Notes: generated from the letters alone by a model not told the origin. A stretch of 64,000 nucleotides of DNA from Flavobacterium luteum (GCF_008806775.1 NZ_WAEM01000007.1:62001-126000), one strand, 5' to 3'; shown: positions 1-9,089, numbered from the stretch's first letter. Made by a program: numbers and translations.

Positions 1-51
1 AAAATTAACAATGCAATTTTAAGCAACAAAAAGCAACGAAATACTTGTTTT

Positions 52-70
52 GTTGTACCCAATGTTGTAC
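52..70 (+). repeat. Paired GTTGTAC repeats, left side of island
   Basis: GTTGTAC occurs twice, 12 bp apart (52-58 and 64-70), about 105 bp before the integrase start. A matching pair in the same orientation, 11 bp apart, lies at 25096-25113. By analogy with other tyrosine recombinases these could be integrase arm-binding sites marking the two ends of one island; that role is inferred. No longer direct repeat (attL/attR core) could be found between the two ends, so the true left end may lie outside the window. Confidence 0.45.
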
Positions 71-174
71 CTTCGTATCACGATGCACCCAATTGAAAAC
101 CCTTTATTTACAACACTTTCACTCGTTTGCATTACTTTACAAAAGTAGTATAACATTTCTAAATTCCTATTATT

Positions 175-1392
175 ATGGCATCAGTAAAACTAATTTTAAG
201 AACACATCAGGTAGACCAAACAGGACACAGCCCTTTGTATATCAGAATTATAAAAGATAGAAAAACGAAATTTATCACTGCCGGAGTGAAGCTAAAAGAG
301 AATGAGTGGGATGAAGCAAAGCAGAAAGTAAAAAAGAACCATTCCAATAGTGCCAGAATGAATGCTGCATTATCTCAAAAGATTGCAGATGCCGAAGGTC
401 AGGTTGCCGATATGGAACGTAAAATCAAAACGGTATCGGTTAAAAAACTAAAAGAAGCCATAAAGGGAAAAGAAGTGCCAAACTTTTTTGAATATGCCAG
501 AAAGAGATTAGAGAAAATCAAAAGCACTGTTTCTTATTCCACTTACAGAGCATACAACTCCCAGGTTGATAAATTTGAAAAATATATGGGAACAAAGGAT
601 GTGTATTTTGATGAAATTACCGTAGCATTATTAAACGACTATAAATTTCATTTAGGAGATACTTTAGGCAACGGAGATACAACGCAACGCCTTTCCATAA
701 TTGTGCTCGGAACCATATTCAGGGATGCAATTCGTGAAGAAGTAATTCCTGAAACTATGTTTCCTTTTAGCAAAATAACCCTCAAAATCAGCTCTTCTAA
801 AAGATTATTTCTTAATAAAGTACAGATTGATGCTTTAACCAATTTAAAACTAACTGAGGGCAAAAAAGCGATGATGTGGAGAGATTTATTCCTTTTCTCT
901 ATTTATGCCGGAGGATTGCGTTTTAGTGATGTTATCGAAATGCAATATTCTAATTACAATGAAGCTGAACATAAAATCAACAAACACATTCGTAAAACTG
1001 GAAGAGTACACCAGTTCAAAATTGGAAAAGTAGCTATCGATATTTTAGAAAAATACAAAAAAGTAAATGCCAATCACGATGATTTTATCTTTCCTATTAT
1101 TATGGATAAAGAAGGCTATTTGAACAGCGAAGCAAAACGTTATTTTCAAACAGCAGCTTTCAATAAATTGGCAAACTGGCATCTTAAAAAAATGGGGCTA
1201 AAAATAAAATTACCTTTCGACCTTTCTTTTCATTTATCAAGACACAGCTTTGCAACAAATGCTTTAAATAATGGAATGAGAATTGAGCACGTTTCTAAAT
1301 TAATGGACCACCGAGACATCAGTACAACTCAAGTATATGCTAAAATTATCAGTGAAGAATTGGATAAAGCGGTTGATAATTATATTTTTTAA
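175..1392 (+). CDS. Tyrosine recombinase / integrase of a Bacteroidetes island
   Basis: Site-specific tyrosine recombinase (405 aa) that would integrate and excise the element to its right. The N-terminal third is an arm-binding plus SAM-like core-binding region of the Bacteroidetes type. The C-terminal catalytic domain shows R249 (GGLRFSD), H353-x-x-R356 (HLSRHSF), H379 (LMDHRD) and the nucleophile Y388 (TQVYAKI), so it looks intact. It stands alone at the left edge, is followed by a strong terminator, and the GTTGTAC repeat pair lies just upstream, as is usual for an integrase next to its attachment site. The ATG at 175 gives the normal start (ASVKLILR) for the family. It does not look like an integron integrase: I see no extra IntI-type insertion near the HxxR motif. 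Confidence 0.93.
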   Translation: MASVKLILRTHQVDQTGHSPLYIRIIKDRKTKFITAGVKLKENEWDEAKQKVKKNHSNSARMNAALSQKIADAEGQVADMERKIKTVSVKKLKEAIKGKEVPNFFEYARKRLEKIKSTVSYSTYRAYNSQVDKFEKYMGTKDVYFDEITVALLNDYKFHLGDTLGNGDTTQRLSIIVLGTIFRDAIREEVIPETMFPFSKITLKISSSKRLFLNKVQIDALTNLKLTEGKKAMMWRDLFLFSIYAGGLRFSDVIEMQYSNYNEAEHKINKHIRKTGRVHQFKIGKVAIDILEKYKKVNANHDDFIFPIIMDKEGYLNSEAKRYFQTAAFNKLANWHLKKMGLKIKLPFDLSFHLSRHSFATNALNNGMRIEHVSKLMDHRDISTTQVYAKIISEELDKAVDNYIF

Positions 1393-1395
1393 AAC

Positions 1396-1429
1396 ACAAC
1401 GAGGGAAGAAATTACCCTCGTTTTTTTTT
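1396..1429 (+). terminator. Rho-independent terminator after the integrase
   Basis: An 8 bp perfect stem AACGAGGG/CCCTCGTT (1398-1405 and 1415-1422) with a 9-nt loop is followed by a run of nine T. It lies 6 bp after the integrase stop. The remaining 1430-1728 stretch is AT-rich and holds nothing else I recognise. Confidence 0.85.
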
Positions 1430-1728
1430 CGAAGGTAAATTTTATTGTTTTTTACTCTCGTATTCAAAAACACCAGTAAAATAAGGAAATATCAAAGTTG
1501 TTAATAACTCATTTGAAATACTTTAACAAGGATTTTTTTTAATTTATAATTTTACAAAAGAGAAATCAAGTAATTTTTAGAGCATTCTAGACGAGTGATA
1601 AATGAGCCCTTGTTGAAAACACTAGGACTTCCAAAAAGCGACCAATTTAAAACCGCTTTTAATTACCTTTCAATACTAAATGAATACCAAAAAAAACATA
1701 CTAAAATTTGAATTCAAAGGATCAAAAT

Positions 1729-2616
1729 ATGCAAACAGCTCCGTTTGTAGAATTATTGGCAGTGCCTTCGGCTCTAGCCAAAAATCCTTTATTTGATATA
1801 ATTGTTGAAAACAAAATCACTATTCAAAACTATTGCAATGCTTTAATTGCAAAAATTTTAGAGCTGCGTCAGTCACAATTTCCTGCATTTATAGATTATC
1901 AATTCAACCAGGTGAAGAACCCGGAAATATGGATATGCAAACTCGAAAAATTATTAGCCAATAACGAAGCCTTTTTCAGCTCCAAAACAGCAATGAGTAG
2001 ATACAATAAATTGTATTTTTTAATCGAGAAAAAACGAACAGAGCTGCAATCTTTGAGAGTAATTGATACCAAACTAAAAGCTACTAAAAGACAAATTAAC
2101 GCAGATACTGACGATAGGTATTTTTCTTTTTTTGAAGCAAAAAGCTATATAAATTCATTAGATAATTTTAACGACAAGATTATTTATTTAATGGATGAAA
2201 TCTTTGAATATAACCAAGCGGATATCGTTTCTCTTAATAATAAGTTGCAACCTTATGACAAACAATGCAATCAATTAATTGAGCAATTACAAATAATGCG
2301 TAAAGTTAAAAACGATTTTGAAAAAGAAAATCAAGAAAAAAAAGCTACTGAAAACAGTTCAAATATTCCATTTCAAAAAATCAAATTAAATGGTCCAACT
2401 AACATAATTACTAATGCTTTTAAACAAATGATGGTTGATGTGAAACCAAATGGCAAACCTTATATTCAAGGAAAAATCAAAGATATTAGTCAAATTATAT
2501 GCCTAATATTTGATGATGAAAAAGGCGAACCGCTTTCACAAGCCACTGTTCAAACCTATCTTTCACCAAATCGCACCGACAAAGACCCCAACAATGACAT
2601 CAAAGTTAGATTTTAG
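1729..2616 (+). CDS. Conserved hypothetical protein of Bacteroidetes mobile elements
   Basis: Soluble 295-aa protein with no signal peptide or membrane segment and a long helical, lysine/glutamate-rich middle (roughly residues 90-220) that is probably coiled. The last 60 residues (IICLIFDD, then LSPNRTDKDP) look like a compact C-terminal module of the kind seen in RteC-like regulators, but I cannot assign it firmly. Its position, between an integrase and a small HTH protein followed by a VapE-type helicase, is typical of accessory regulators in Bacteroidetes integrative elements. I chose the ATG at 1729; an in-frame TTG at 1708 would add seven residues. Function unknown. Confidence 0.7.
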   Translation: MQTAPFVELLAVPSALAKNPLFDIIVENKITIQNYCNALIAKILELRQSQFPAFIDYQFNQVKNPEIWICKLEKLLANNEAFFSSKTAMSRYNKLYFLIEKKRTELQSLRVIDTKLKATKRQINADTDDRYFSFFEAKSYINSLDNFNDKIIYLMDEIFEYNQADIVSLNNKLQPYDKQCNQLIEQLQIMRKVKNDFEKENQEKKATENSSNIPFQKIKLNGPTNIITNAFKQMMVDVKPNGKPYIQGKIKDISQIICLIFDDEKGEPLSQATVQTYLSPNRTDKDPNNDIKVRF

Positions 2617-2760
2617 TCCGATTTTGTAAAAACACACTATTTGTAATACATAACATAATCAACACCTTACAAACTATTTAGTCTTATCGGACTAAAAAGT
2701 ACTTATCGGACTTTTTTTTATTTCTTCCATTTGCACCATAACAATTTAAAACTTTTAAAA

Positions 2761-3042
2761 ATGGATGCAATTATCTTCACAAAAGACCAGTTCACAGATC
2801 TAATGAGCAAATTAGACACAATTCAAAGCCAAATCTCTATCAAGGCTGACCCTAAGAAAGAAACCTTTCTGGACAATCAAGAATTTCTATTATTGATGAA
2901 AATTTCAAAACGTACAGCGCAAACCTGGAGAGACGAAGGCAAAATTTCCTTTAGTCAAGTTGGAAACAAAATCTACTACAAACTTTCTGATGTTGAAAAA
3001 CTCCTTACGGAGCATTACAACAAATCTTTCAAAGGAAGATAA
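2761..3042 (+). CDS. Excisionase-like helix-turn-helix DNA-binding protein
   Basis: Small 93-aa protein. Residues about 36-83 form a MerR/excisionase-type winged HTH (HTH_17): FLDNQEFLLLMKIS is the first helical part, KRTAQTWRDEGKI the recognition part, and GNKIYYKLSDVEKLL the wing and following helix. The first 30 residues form a short coiled helix. Proteins of this type serve as excisionases or as regulators for the downstream replication gene in Bacteroidetes mobile elements. I chose the ATG at 2761; the reading frame is open from 2731 but without a better start. It is followed at once by a tiny Cys-rich frame and the VapE-type gene, suggesting one transcript. Confidence 0.85.
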   Translation: MDAIIFTKDQFTDLMSKLDTIQSQISIKADPKKETFLDNQEFLLLMKISKRTAQTWRDEGKISFSQVGNKIYYKLSDVEKLLTEHYNKSFKGR

Positions 3043-3043
3043 A

Positions 3044-3136
3044 ATGAAAGAGTGTAACGGAACTTGCGAGAGTTGTGATTGCAAGCCAATCACAAAAGGG
3101 AAACTTCTAATCTTGAAAATAAATTTTAAAACCTAA
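3044..3136 (+). CDS. Possible 30-aa cysteine-rich small protein
   Basis: A short frame starts one base after the HTH gene stop and ends three bases before the ATG of the primase-helicase. It encodes about 30 residues beginning MKECNGTCESCDCK, with four Cys in the first 13 residues, then a basic tail. The tight fit between two genes and the clustered cysteines (possible metal-binding knuckle) are the only support; it could equally be a non-coding spacer. Confidence 0.35.
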   Translation: MKECNGTCESCDCKPITKGKLLILKINFKT

Positions 3137-3139
3137 AAA

Positions 3140-5233
3140 ATGGTAACAGTCTTTAAAAACTTCAACGAAGTTGTAGAACACAAAACAATTGCAACAATTT
3201 TAGAAGAAATCAAAACAGGAAAGTACAAACCAGGTATCATTTACCTGCGTAAATCACTTGCCGAAAACAAAACAGAAGCCTACAATAAAGCCAAAAAATC
3301 ACTTCCAGCATTCACACCTTCGGGAAAGTTTGTTGGAGGTCGAAAATTGGAATTTCTAGCGAATTATTCAAGTTGTATCATTCTGGACATCGACAAATTA
3401 AGTGCAAATGATTTGCAAAATGCTAAGCATTTGGCCAATCAAAATGAGTTCACTTATGCCAGTTTCATTAGTCCATCAGGCAATGGATTAAAAATTCTAG
3501 TAAAAATTAATACAGATAAAGCCAATCACAAAGAAGCTTTTCTATTGGTTCAAGCACATTATGAAAGTATTCTAAAACTGGAAATTGACAAATCAGGCAA
3601 AGACTTAACCAGACTATGCTTTTATTCTTATGATGAAAACCTTTATTACAATGAAAACGCAAAAATATTTAGTGTTACAGAACAAGAAAAAGAACCTAAA
3701 GCTAACATCGAGAGGGAGTTTAAAAGAACAGAGCCAACAATTGTTATTAATAGCGATGCAATCTACAACCATTGCGTAAATTTTACTGAAAAAAAAGTGC
3801 AATTCGTGAATGGTAGTCGTAACGTATTCGTTCATCAACTAGCGTGTAACCTAAACCGTAAAGGTGTATTGCTCCAAGAAGCTCTAGGATATATTTTAAC
3901 TGATTTTGGGTATGACGAAAAAGAAGTAACCCAAGCAGTAAATAGTGCTTATGGTAATAGTCACGAGTTTGGTAAAAATGAGAAATATGAAGCTCCTAAA
4001 AACCCAACACCAAAAACACAAAAACCAACAACTATTATAGAGGATGAAGACGACGAAGACAAACCAAAACCAACCCAAATTGACCGTTTAGAGTTGTTTT
4101 TATCAAACAAATATGTATTTCGGCACAATATGGTTTCTGGAAAATTAGAGTTCCAATATTTCGGTAAAAAGAAGTGGAATGTAATGAATGATTTTATTGA
4201 AAATTCAATGCTTCGAGAATGTTTAAAAGGTCGGATTAAAACAAACTTATCTTCATTACGAAACTTGCTTTATTCTGATTTTTGTGTGCTGTTCAATCCA
4301 TTTGAAGATTACTTTTTCAATTTACCTTCTTATGATGAAAAGACCGATTATATTACTGAATTAGCCAACACTATCACAACCACAAAACAAGACCTTTGGC
4401 AGCAATGTTTCAAAAAATGGTTGGTTGCAATGGTTGGTTGTGTGTTGGATGATAAAGTAATCAATCACACGGTTATTGTCTTTAGCGGCAAACAAGGACT
4501 AGGAAAAACAACTTGGGTGGAGAAACTCGTTCCAAAACCTTTAAAAGAATATCTATTTTCTGGAACCATAAACCCAAACAACAAAGATACATTGGTGCAG
4601 CTTTCGGAATGTATGTTAATCAACTTGGACGAACTAGAAAACTTAAACCGTTCTGAAATTGGATCACTAAAAGAAATCATCACAAAAACCCAAATCAGAA
4701 TGAGAAAAGCCTACGGACACAATAACGAAACAATGCCCAGACGGGCATCGTTTGCCGGAAGTGTTAATACAGCCCAATTCTTAAACGATAGTACAGGAAG
4801 CAGACGGTTTCTATGTTTTGAGTTGGAAGGCATAAAATACCAACACGATGTAGATATTAATCTTGCATTTTCACAAGCTTTATTTCTTTTCAAAAGTGGT
4901 TTTAGGCATTGGTTTGACCAGGAAGAAATAAAATTAATAACCGAGAATAATGAACAATATCAGCTACGAAGCCCAGAAGAAGAACTGCTTTTAACGTGGT
5001 TTGAACCTTGCGAAAGAGAAAAGGCTAACGCATTTCTAAACACTTCTCAAATAGCTTCCAAATTAGCTGAAAAGGCAAAAATAAATATTACTGACAGCAC
5101 AATAAACAAACTTGGTAGAGCATTAAAAAAACATAATTTTCTAAAATTAAAAAAGAACGGAATATTTGTATATGCTTTAACTGAAAACAGTTGGGAAGAA
5201 GTTGATAATAGAAACAAAATAGCAGAGGATTAA
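3140..5233 (+). CDS. BT4734/VirE N-domain plus VapE-type P-loop helicase (primase-helicase)
   Basis: Protein of 697 aa with two parts. The N-terminal region (about residues 40-170, with ILDIDKLS and SPSGNGLKILVK) matches the BT4734/VirE N-terminal domain, a primase-like fold common in Bacteroidetes elements. The C-terminal part (about 330-650) is a virulence-associated E (VapE) helicase: Walker A GKQGLGKTT at about 450-458, Walker B INLDELE at about 493-499, then the conserved RRASFAGSVN and TGSRRFLCFE segments. It probably primes or unwinds DNA for replication of the excised element. It is the last gene of the HTH module, followed by a terminator. No truncation is visible. Confidence 0.88.
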   Translation: MVTVFKNFNEVVEHKTIATILEEIKTGKYKPGIIYLRKSLAENKTEAYNKAKKSLPAFTPSGKFVGGRKLEFLANYSSCIILDIDKLSANDLQNAKHLANQNEFTYASFISPSGNGLKILVKINTDKANHKEAFLLVQAHYESILKLEIDKSGKDLTRLCFYSYDENLYYNENAKIFSVTEQEKEPKANIEREFKRTEPTIVINSDAIYNHCVNFTEKKVQFVNGSRNVFVHQLACNLNRKGVLLQEALGYILTDFGYDEKEVTQAVNSAYGNSHEFGKNEKYEAPKNPTPKTQKPTTIIEDEDDEDKPKPTQIDRLELFLSNKYVFRHNMVSGKLEFQYFGKKKWNVMNDFIENSMLRECLKGRIKTNLSSLRNLLYSDFCVLFNPFEDYFFNLPSYDEKTDYITELANTITTTKQDLWQQCFKKWLVAMVGCVLDDKVINHTVIVFSGKQGLGKTTWVEKLVPKPLKEYLFSGTINPNNKDTLVQLSECMLINLDELENLNRSEIGSLKEIITKTQIRMRKAYGHNNETMPRRASFAGSVNTAQFLNDSTGSRRFLCFELEGIKYQHDVDINLAFSQALFLFKSGFRHWFDQEEIKLITENNEQYQLRSPEEELLLTWFEPCEREKANAFLNTSQIASKLAEKAKINITDSTINKLGRALKKHNFLKLKKNGIFVYALTENSWEEVDNRNKIAED

Positions 5234-5276
5234 ACCAAAAATATAACCTCTAAAAGCAGCTCAAAAAAAAGAGTTT

Positions 5277-5309
5277 AAAAGTGGAAACGTACCGTTTCCA
5301 CTTTTTTTG
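5277..5309 (+). terminator. Terminator after the primase-helicase gene
   Basis: Stem AGTGGAAACG/CGTTTCCACT (5280-5289 and 5293-5302) with a 3-nt loop, flanked by A and T runs; 45 bp after the stop codon. Confidence 0.85.
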
Positions 5310-5350
5310 TTTAGTACTCATTAGTTTACTTCAAATTACTTTATTTTCAT

Positions 5351-5553
5351 AGGGTAAGATTGGTATGTTTTTTTGAGCACAAACATTTTTTATTTTATTT
5401 TTTCTCCAACAATCGGGTAATATCAGTCTTTTTTGAAGTATTTTAGTAAAGTAGTCGTTCTAGTTTACACCCAAACAGCCATATAAATCTGTTTTAATTT
5501 AAATAAAAAAACGAAATATCTTTTATTCAAAAAAAAGGTACCAATCCTACCCT
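5351..5553. repeat. Spaced inverted repeat in the hsdM upstream gap
   Basis: AGGGTAAGATTGGTA (5351-5365) is matched in inverted orientation by TACCAATCCTACCCT (5539-5553), 14 of 15 positions, with 173 bp between. The enclosed DNA is very AT-rich and non-coding. It may be a pair of operator half-sites or the remnant of a small palindromic element; neither can be decided from sequence. Confidence 0.4.
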
Positions 5554-5663
5554 AATCTTATTTTCTTCCTTTTACATTCCGTTGCTTTTTCGTACTATTG
5601 TAAACGATTTCAAAATGTGATGAAAACATAGCACAAAGACAATCCAATTTACTGCACTTTCTC

Positions 5664-5690
5664 AATTGTGCCGACACTGTCGACACAATT
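5664..5690. promoter_or_regulatory. 27-bp palindrome upstream of hsdM (candidate operator)
   Basis: AATTGTGCCGACA (5664-5676), one central base, then TGTCGACACAATT (5678-5690): 12 of 13 positions are complementary. It lies 92 bp upstream of hsdM and has no T-run, so it looks like a regulator-binding site rather than a terminator. The gene for its binding protein is not obvious nearby. Confidence 0.5.
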
Positions 5691-5782
5691 CAAATACAGC
5701 TAAAAAAAGTTATAATTGTCTAGTAAAACAGAATGAAATAAATAAAATTTACACCAATAACAAAAATTACAATACCTAATAA

Positions 5783-8209
5783 ATGGCAATCAAAAAATCA
5801 GAATTATATAGCTCTCTTTGGGAAAGTTGCAACCAGTTAAGATCTAAAGGCGGAATGGATGCTTCCCAATATAAAGACTATGTATTAACAATGCTTTTTG
5901 TAAAATATGTATCTGATAAATATGCAAACAAAACCAATAGCTTAATCGAAATACCACAAGGAGCAACTTTTGAAGATTTAGTAACCCTAAAGGGGAAAAC
6001 CGATATAGGAGAACAAATAAATAAAAAAATATTAATACCACTTTTTGCTGCCAACGGATTAGAGGGTTCAATGGAATTAGTCGATTTTGATGATGATGAT
6101 AAACTGGGAAGTGGAAAGGATAAAATTGAATTGCTTTCAGGTCTAATTGCAATTTTTGAAAACCCATCCCTAAATTTCAAAAACAACCGAGCTGAAGACG
6201 ATGATATTCTTGGCGATGCCTACGAATTTTTGATGCGCCACTTCGCAACAGAAAGCGGAAAAAGCAAAGGACAATTTTATACACCATCGGAGGTATCTCG
6301 AATAATGGCTAAAATTATCGATGTACATAAAGCCGATAAACCTTCATTTACAGTATATGATCCAACTTGTGGTTCGGGTTCTTTATTGCTAAAAGTCGTG
6401 GACGAAGCACCAAACGGATTAACTATTTATGGTCAAGAAAAAGACAATGCAACCAAAGGTTTAGCAATTATGAATATGTGGCTTCACGGAAACCCAGAAG
6501 CCAATATTCAAAGTAAAAATACTATAACAACACCACAATTTAAAGAACAAGATAAATCATTAAGAAGATTTGATTTTGTAGTGGCAAATCCGCCATTTTC
6601 AGTAAAAAACTGGAATAGTGGTATTTCTGCAATGAACGACGAGTACAACCGTTTTCGTGGTTTTGGTATTCCACCAGAAAAGAATGGTGATTATGCTTTT
6701 TTACTACACATTATAGCATCTTTAAAAAGCACAGGTAAAGGAGCAATTATTTTGCCGCACGGTGTATTGTTTAGAGGAAATGCCGAAGCCGAAATTCGTA
6801 AAAATATCATAGAAAGAAAATACATAAAAGGCATTGTTGGCTTGCCTGCCAACTTGTTTTATGGTACCGGAATTCCTGCTTGTCTAATCGTGATTGACAA
6901 AGAAAATACCGACAGTCGAAAAGGTATTTTTATGATTGATGCTTCAAAAGGATATATCAAAGACGGCAACAAAAACCGTCTACGAGAGCAAGACATTCAC
7001 AAAATTGTAGATGTGTTCAATTTCCAAAAAGAAACCGATAAGTTTGCAAGGTTCGTGACTTTTGAGGAAATAGAAAAAAACGAATATAATCTGAACATTC
7101 CAAGATACATAGATACACAGGAAACCGAAGATATTCAAGACCTTTTTGCACACTTAAATGGTGGTATTCCAAACCAAGATATTGCAGAGTTACAACCATT
7201 TTGGGATGTTTATCCTAATTTACAAAAAGCATTATTCAAAAAATATTCCGATAATTATTTGCAACTAACTATCGACCAATCCAAAATAAAAGAAACTATT
7301 TTTTCACACCCAGAATTCAAAGCATACAGCGAATTACTCGAAAAAACCTATGATATTTGGAAAAACAAAATCTATACTTCTTTAACGGGTATAACTACTG
7401 AAACTGCACCCAAAAAATTCATACACCAGCTTTCAGAAGCGTTGTTAAACGAATACAAAGGCAAAGCATTAGTAGACAATTATACCATTTATCAGCATCT
7501 TTTAGACTACTGGAACGAAACAATGAAAGATGATGTGTATATGGTGGTTGAAGACGGTTGGAATGCAAAAGTGCGTAGAATTATAGAAAAAAATGCCAAA
7601 GGAAAAGAAGTGGACAAAGGTTGGACTTGCGATTTAATCCCAAAAGATTTTGTTATTGACAGATACTTTACTAGAGAACAACTTGCAATTCAAATCAAAC
7701 AAACCGAATTAGAACTAATACAAATTGAAGTCACGGAAATCACAGAAGAACATACTGGTGAAGAAGGATTGCTTGTTGATGCTACTAACGACAGTAATAA
7801 AATAACAAAAGCCACAGCAACCAAACTGCTCAAAGAAATCAAGAAAGATCCAACCGAAAAAGAAACCCTTGTCTTACTTGAAAAAGTGCTATTGCTTTTA
7901 GAAAAAGAAACCCTTTTGAAAAAAGAAGTAAAAGTATTGGAAATCAAATTAGACGAACAAACGCTATTGAAATACCATAAACTTACTGAAACAGAAGTAA
8001 AAACTTTGGTTGTTGATGACAAATGGCTAACGGCTATAAAAGCAAACATACAATCAGAAATAGATGCTATTTCACAACGTTTATCAGGCAGAGTAAAAGA
8101 ACTGGCTGAACGCTATGAAAATACGTTAGACGAGCTAAACAAAAGCACGCAAGAGCAAGAACTGAAAGTAGCGGCACATTTACAAAAAATGGGATTGGTA
8201 TGGAATTAA
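5783..8209 (+). CDS. hsdM: Type I restriction-modification methyltransferase subunit HsdM
   Basis: N6-adenine DNA methyltransferase subunit of a type I system; with HsdS it methylates the recognition site. The N-terminal helical domain (LWESCNQLR, about 1-150) is followed by the SAM-binding motif DPTCGSGSLLL at about 192-202 and the catalytic motif NPPF at about 269-272. At 808 aa it is some 250-300 residues longer than classic HsdM; the extra C-terminal part (about 520-808) is rich in Lys/Glu/Leu heptads and probably forms coiled coil for contacts with HsdS. It is first in the operon hsdM - HEPN - hsdS - DUF262 - DUF262 - hsdR - YgjP. Confidence 0.95.
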   Translation: MAIKKSELYSSLWESCNQLRSKGGMDASQYKDYVLTMLFVKYVSDKYANKTNSLIEIPQGATFEDLVTLKGKTDIGEQINKKILIPLFAANGLEGSMELVDFDDDDKLGSGKDKIELLSGLIAIFENPSLNFKNNRAEDDDILGDAYEFLMRHFATESGKSKGQFYTPSEVSRIMAKIIDVHKADKPSFTVYDPTCGSGSLLLKVVDEAPNGLTIYGQEKDNATKGLAIMNMWLHGNPEANIQSKNTITTPQFKEQDKSLRRFDFVVANPPFSVKNWNSGISAMNDEYNRFRGFGIPPEKNGDYAFLLHIIASLKSTGKGAIILPHGVLFRGNAEAEIRKNIIERKYIKGIVGLPANLFYGTGIPACLIVIDKENTDSRKGIFMIDASKGYIKDGNKNRLREQDIHKIVDVFNFQKETDKFARFVTFEEIEKNEYNLNIPRYIDTQETEDIQDLFAHLNGGIPNQDIAELQPFWDVYPNLQKALFKKYSDNYLQLTIDQSKIKETIFSHPEFKAYSELLEKTYDIWKNKIYTSLTGITTETAPKKFIHQLSEALLNEYKGKALVDNYTIYQHLLDYWNETMKDDVYMVVEDGWNAKVRRIIEKNAKGKEVDKGWTCDLIPKDFVIDRYFTREQLAIQIKQTELELIQIEVTEITEEHTGEEGLLVDATNDSNKITKATATKLLKEIKKDPTEKETLVLLEKVLLLLEKETLLKKEVKVLEIKLDEQTLLKYHKLTETEVKTLVVDDKWLTAIKANIQSEIDAISQRLSGRVKELAERYENTLDELNKSTQEQELKVAAHLQKMGLVWN

Positions 8210-8216
8210 AAAACAA

Positions 8217-8353
8217 AACCCGGAAACTTGAATTGCTTCAGCGGAAACCGGGAATAATAATATTGAGGATGTTTAAGATAAAAACAAAAAACGGTACTTT
8301 ATAAAAAAACAGAACCCGGAGGTTTGAATTGCTTCAGGGACAACCGGGAATAA
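8217..8353 (+). ncRNA. Two structured direct repeats upstream of the HEPN gene (candidate ncRNA antitoxin)
   Basis: Two 41-nt copies (8217-8257 and 8313-8353, 96 nt apart start to start) agree at 35 of 41 positions. Each has an outer stem CCCGG/CCGGG and an inner hairpin TTGAA-TTGC-TTCAG closed partly by a U-G pair, with the differences lying in the bulges between the two stems. They fill the 194-bp gap between hsdM and the HEPN/Abi gene and have no T-run of a terminator. Family knowledge: type III toxin-antitoxin loci and AbiF loci carry structured, often repeated RNAs next to the toxin gene. That this pair is such an RNA is inferred. Confidence 0.55.
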
Positions 8354-8403
8354 GATGACGCAAATATACGACGCTTTTATATAAAAAACAAATATTTTTT
8401 AAA

Positions 8404-9087
8404 ATGAGATATTCAGAGTTCGAAAAAGTAATCACTCCTGCACGATTAGGAAGATATAAAACCGCTTGTGGTGGAGATACTCGCAAGGCTATGACACTCT
8501 ATAGAAAAAACCTAAAACTATCACAAGAAATGTTTACGGTATTAAGTTGTTTTGAAGTGGCATTACGCAATAAAATAGACATACATTATACCACAAATTT
8601 TGGTATCAATTGGTTACGCAATGCAGCAGCAGCGGGAGGTTTTTTTGACAACAAAAAAACAAGAGTAACTCAAAATCTAATTAATACTGCTGTTTCAGAC
8701 CTTAATCATTCCTATACTCATTTTAAATTAATTGCGGAATTGGGCTTTGGGTTTTGGAGATATATGTTTTCTAGAAATCAATACAGGGTTGCAGGCAAAA
8801 CATTATTAAGGGTTTTTCCTTCTCGTCCTAGTAGCGTTCCAGGAATTAGTTACAATAGCAATGACTTTTTTAATATTTTAGCAGACATCAACGACCTCCG
8901 AAACCGCATTGCACACCACGAACCTATATGTTTTCAACCTGGCGCATCTGTAAAAGACACAACCTATGCACGCCAACATTACAACCTTATTTTGCAATTG
9001 TTTCAGTGGATGCAAATTGACGAAGCAGCACTACTCTATGGCATAGACCATATAAACACCATTTGCAACGAAATTGACGCTTTATAA
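8404..9087 (+). CDS. Abi_2/AbiF-like HEPN abortive-infection protein
   Basis: Helical 227-aa protein of the Abi_2 (AbiD/AbiF) type. The N-terminal signature SCFEVALRNKI (about 48-58) and the C-terminal HEPN ribonuclease motif LRNRIAHHEP (R166/N167 ... H171/H172) are both intact. Such proteins are predicted RNases that stop growth upon phage infection. It sits inside the restriction operon, two bases before hsdS and after the two structured repeats, so it may work as a backup when restriction fails, with the upstream RNA as its restraint. The link to the RNA is inference; the family assignment is from motifs. Confidence 0.85.
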   Translation: MRYSEFEKVITPARLGRYKTACGGDTRKAMTLYRKNLKLSQEMFTVLSCFEVALRNKIDIHYTTNFGINWLRNAAAAGGFFDNKKTRVTQNLINTAVSDLNHSYTHFKLIAELGFGFWRYMFSRNQYRVAGKTLLRVFPSRPSSVPGISYNSNDFFNILADINDLRNRIAHHEPICFQPGASVKDTTYARQHYNLILQLFQWMQIDEAALLYGIDHINTICNEIDAL

Positions 9088-9089
9088 AT

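Noticed and set aside
175..1392. Integron integrase serving the cassette array
   Set aside because: It looks like a Bacteroidetes island integrase with an arm-binding domain; I see no IntI-specific insertion, and it lies 24 kb from the array with other island genes between.
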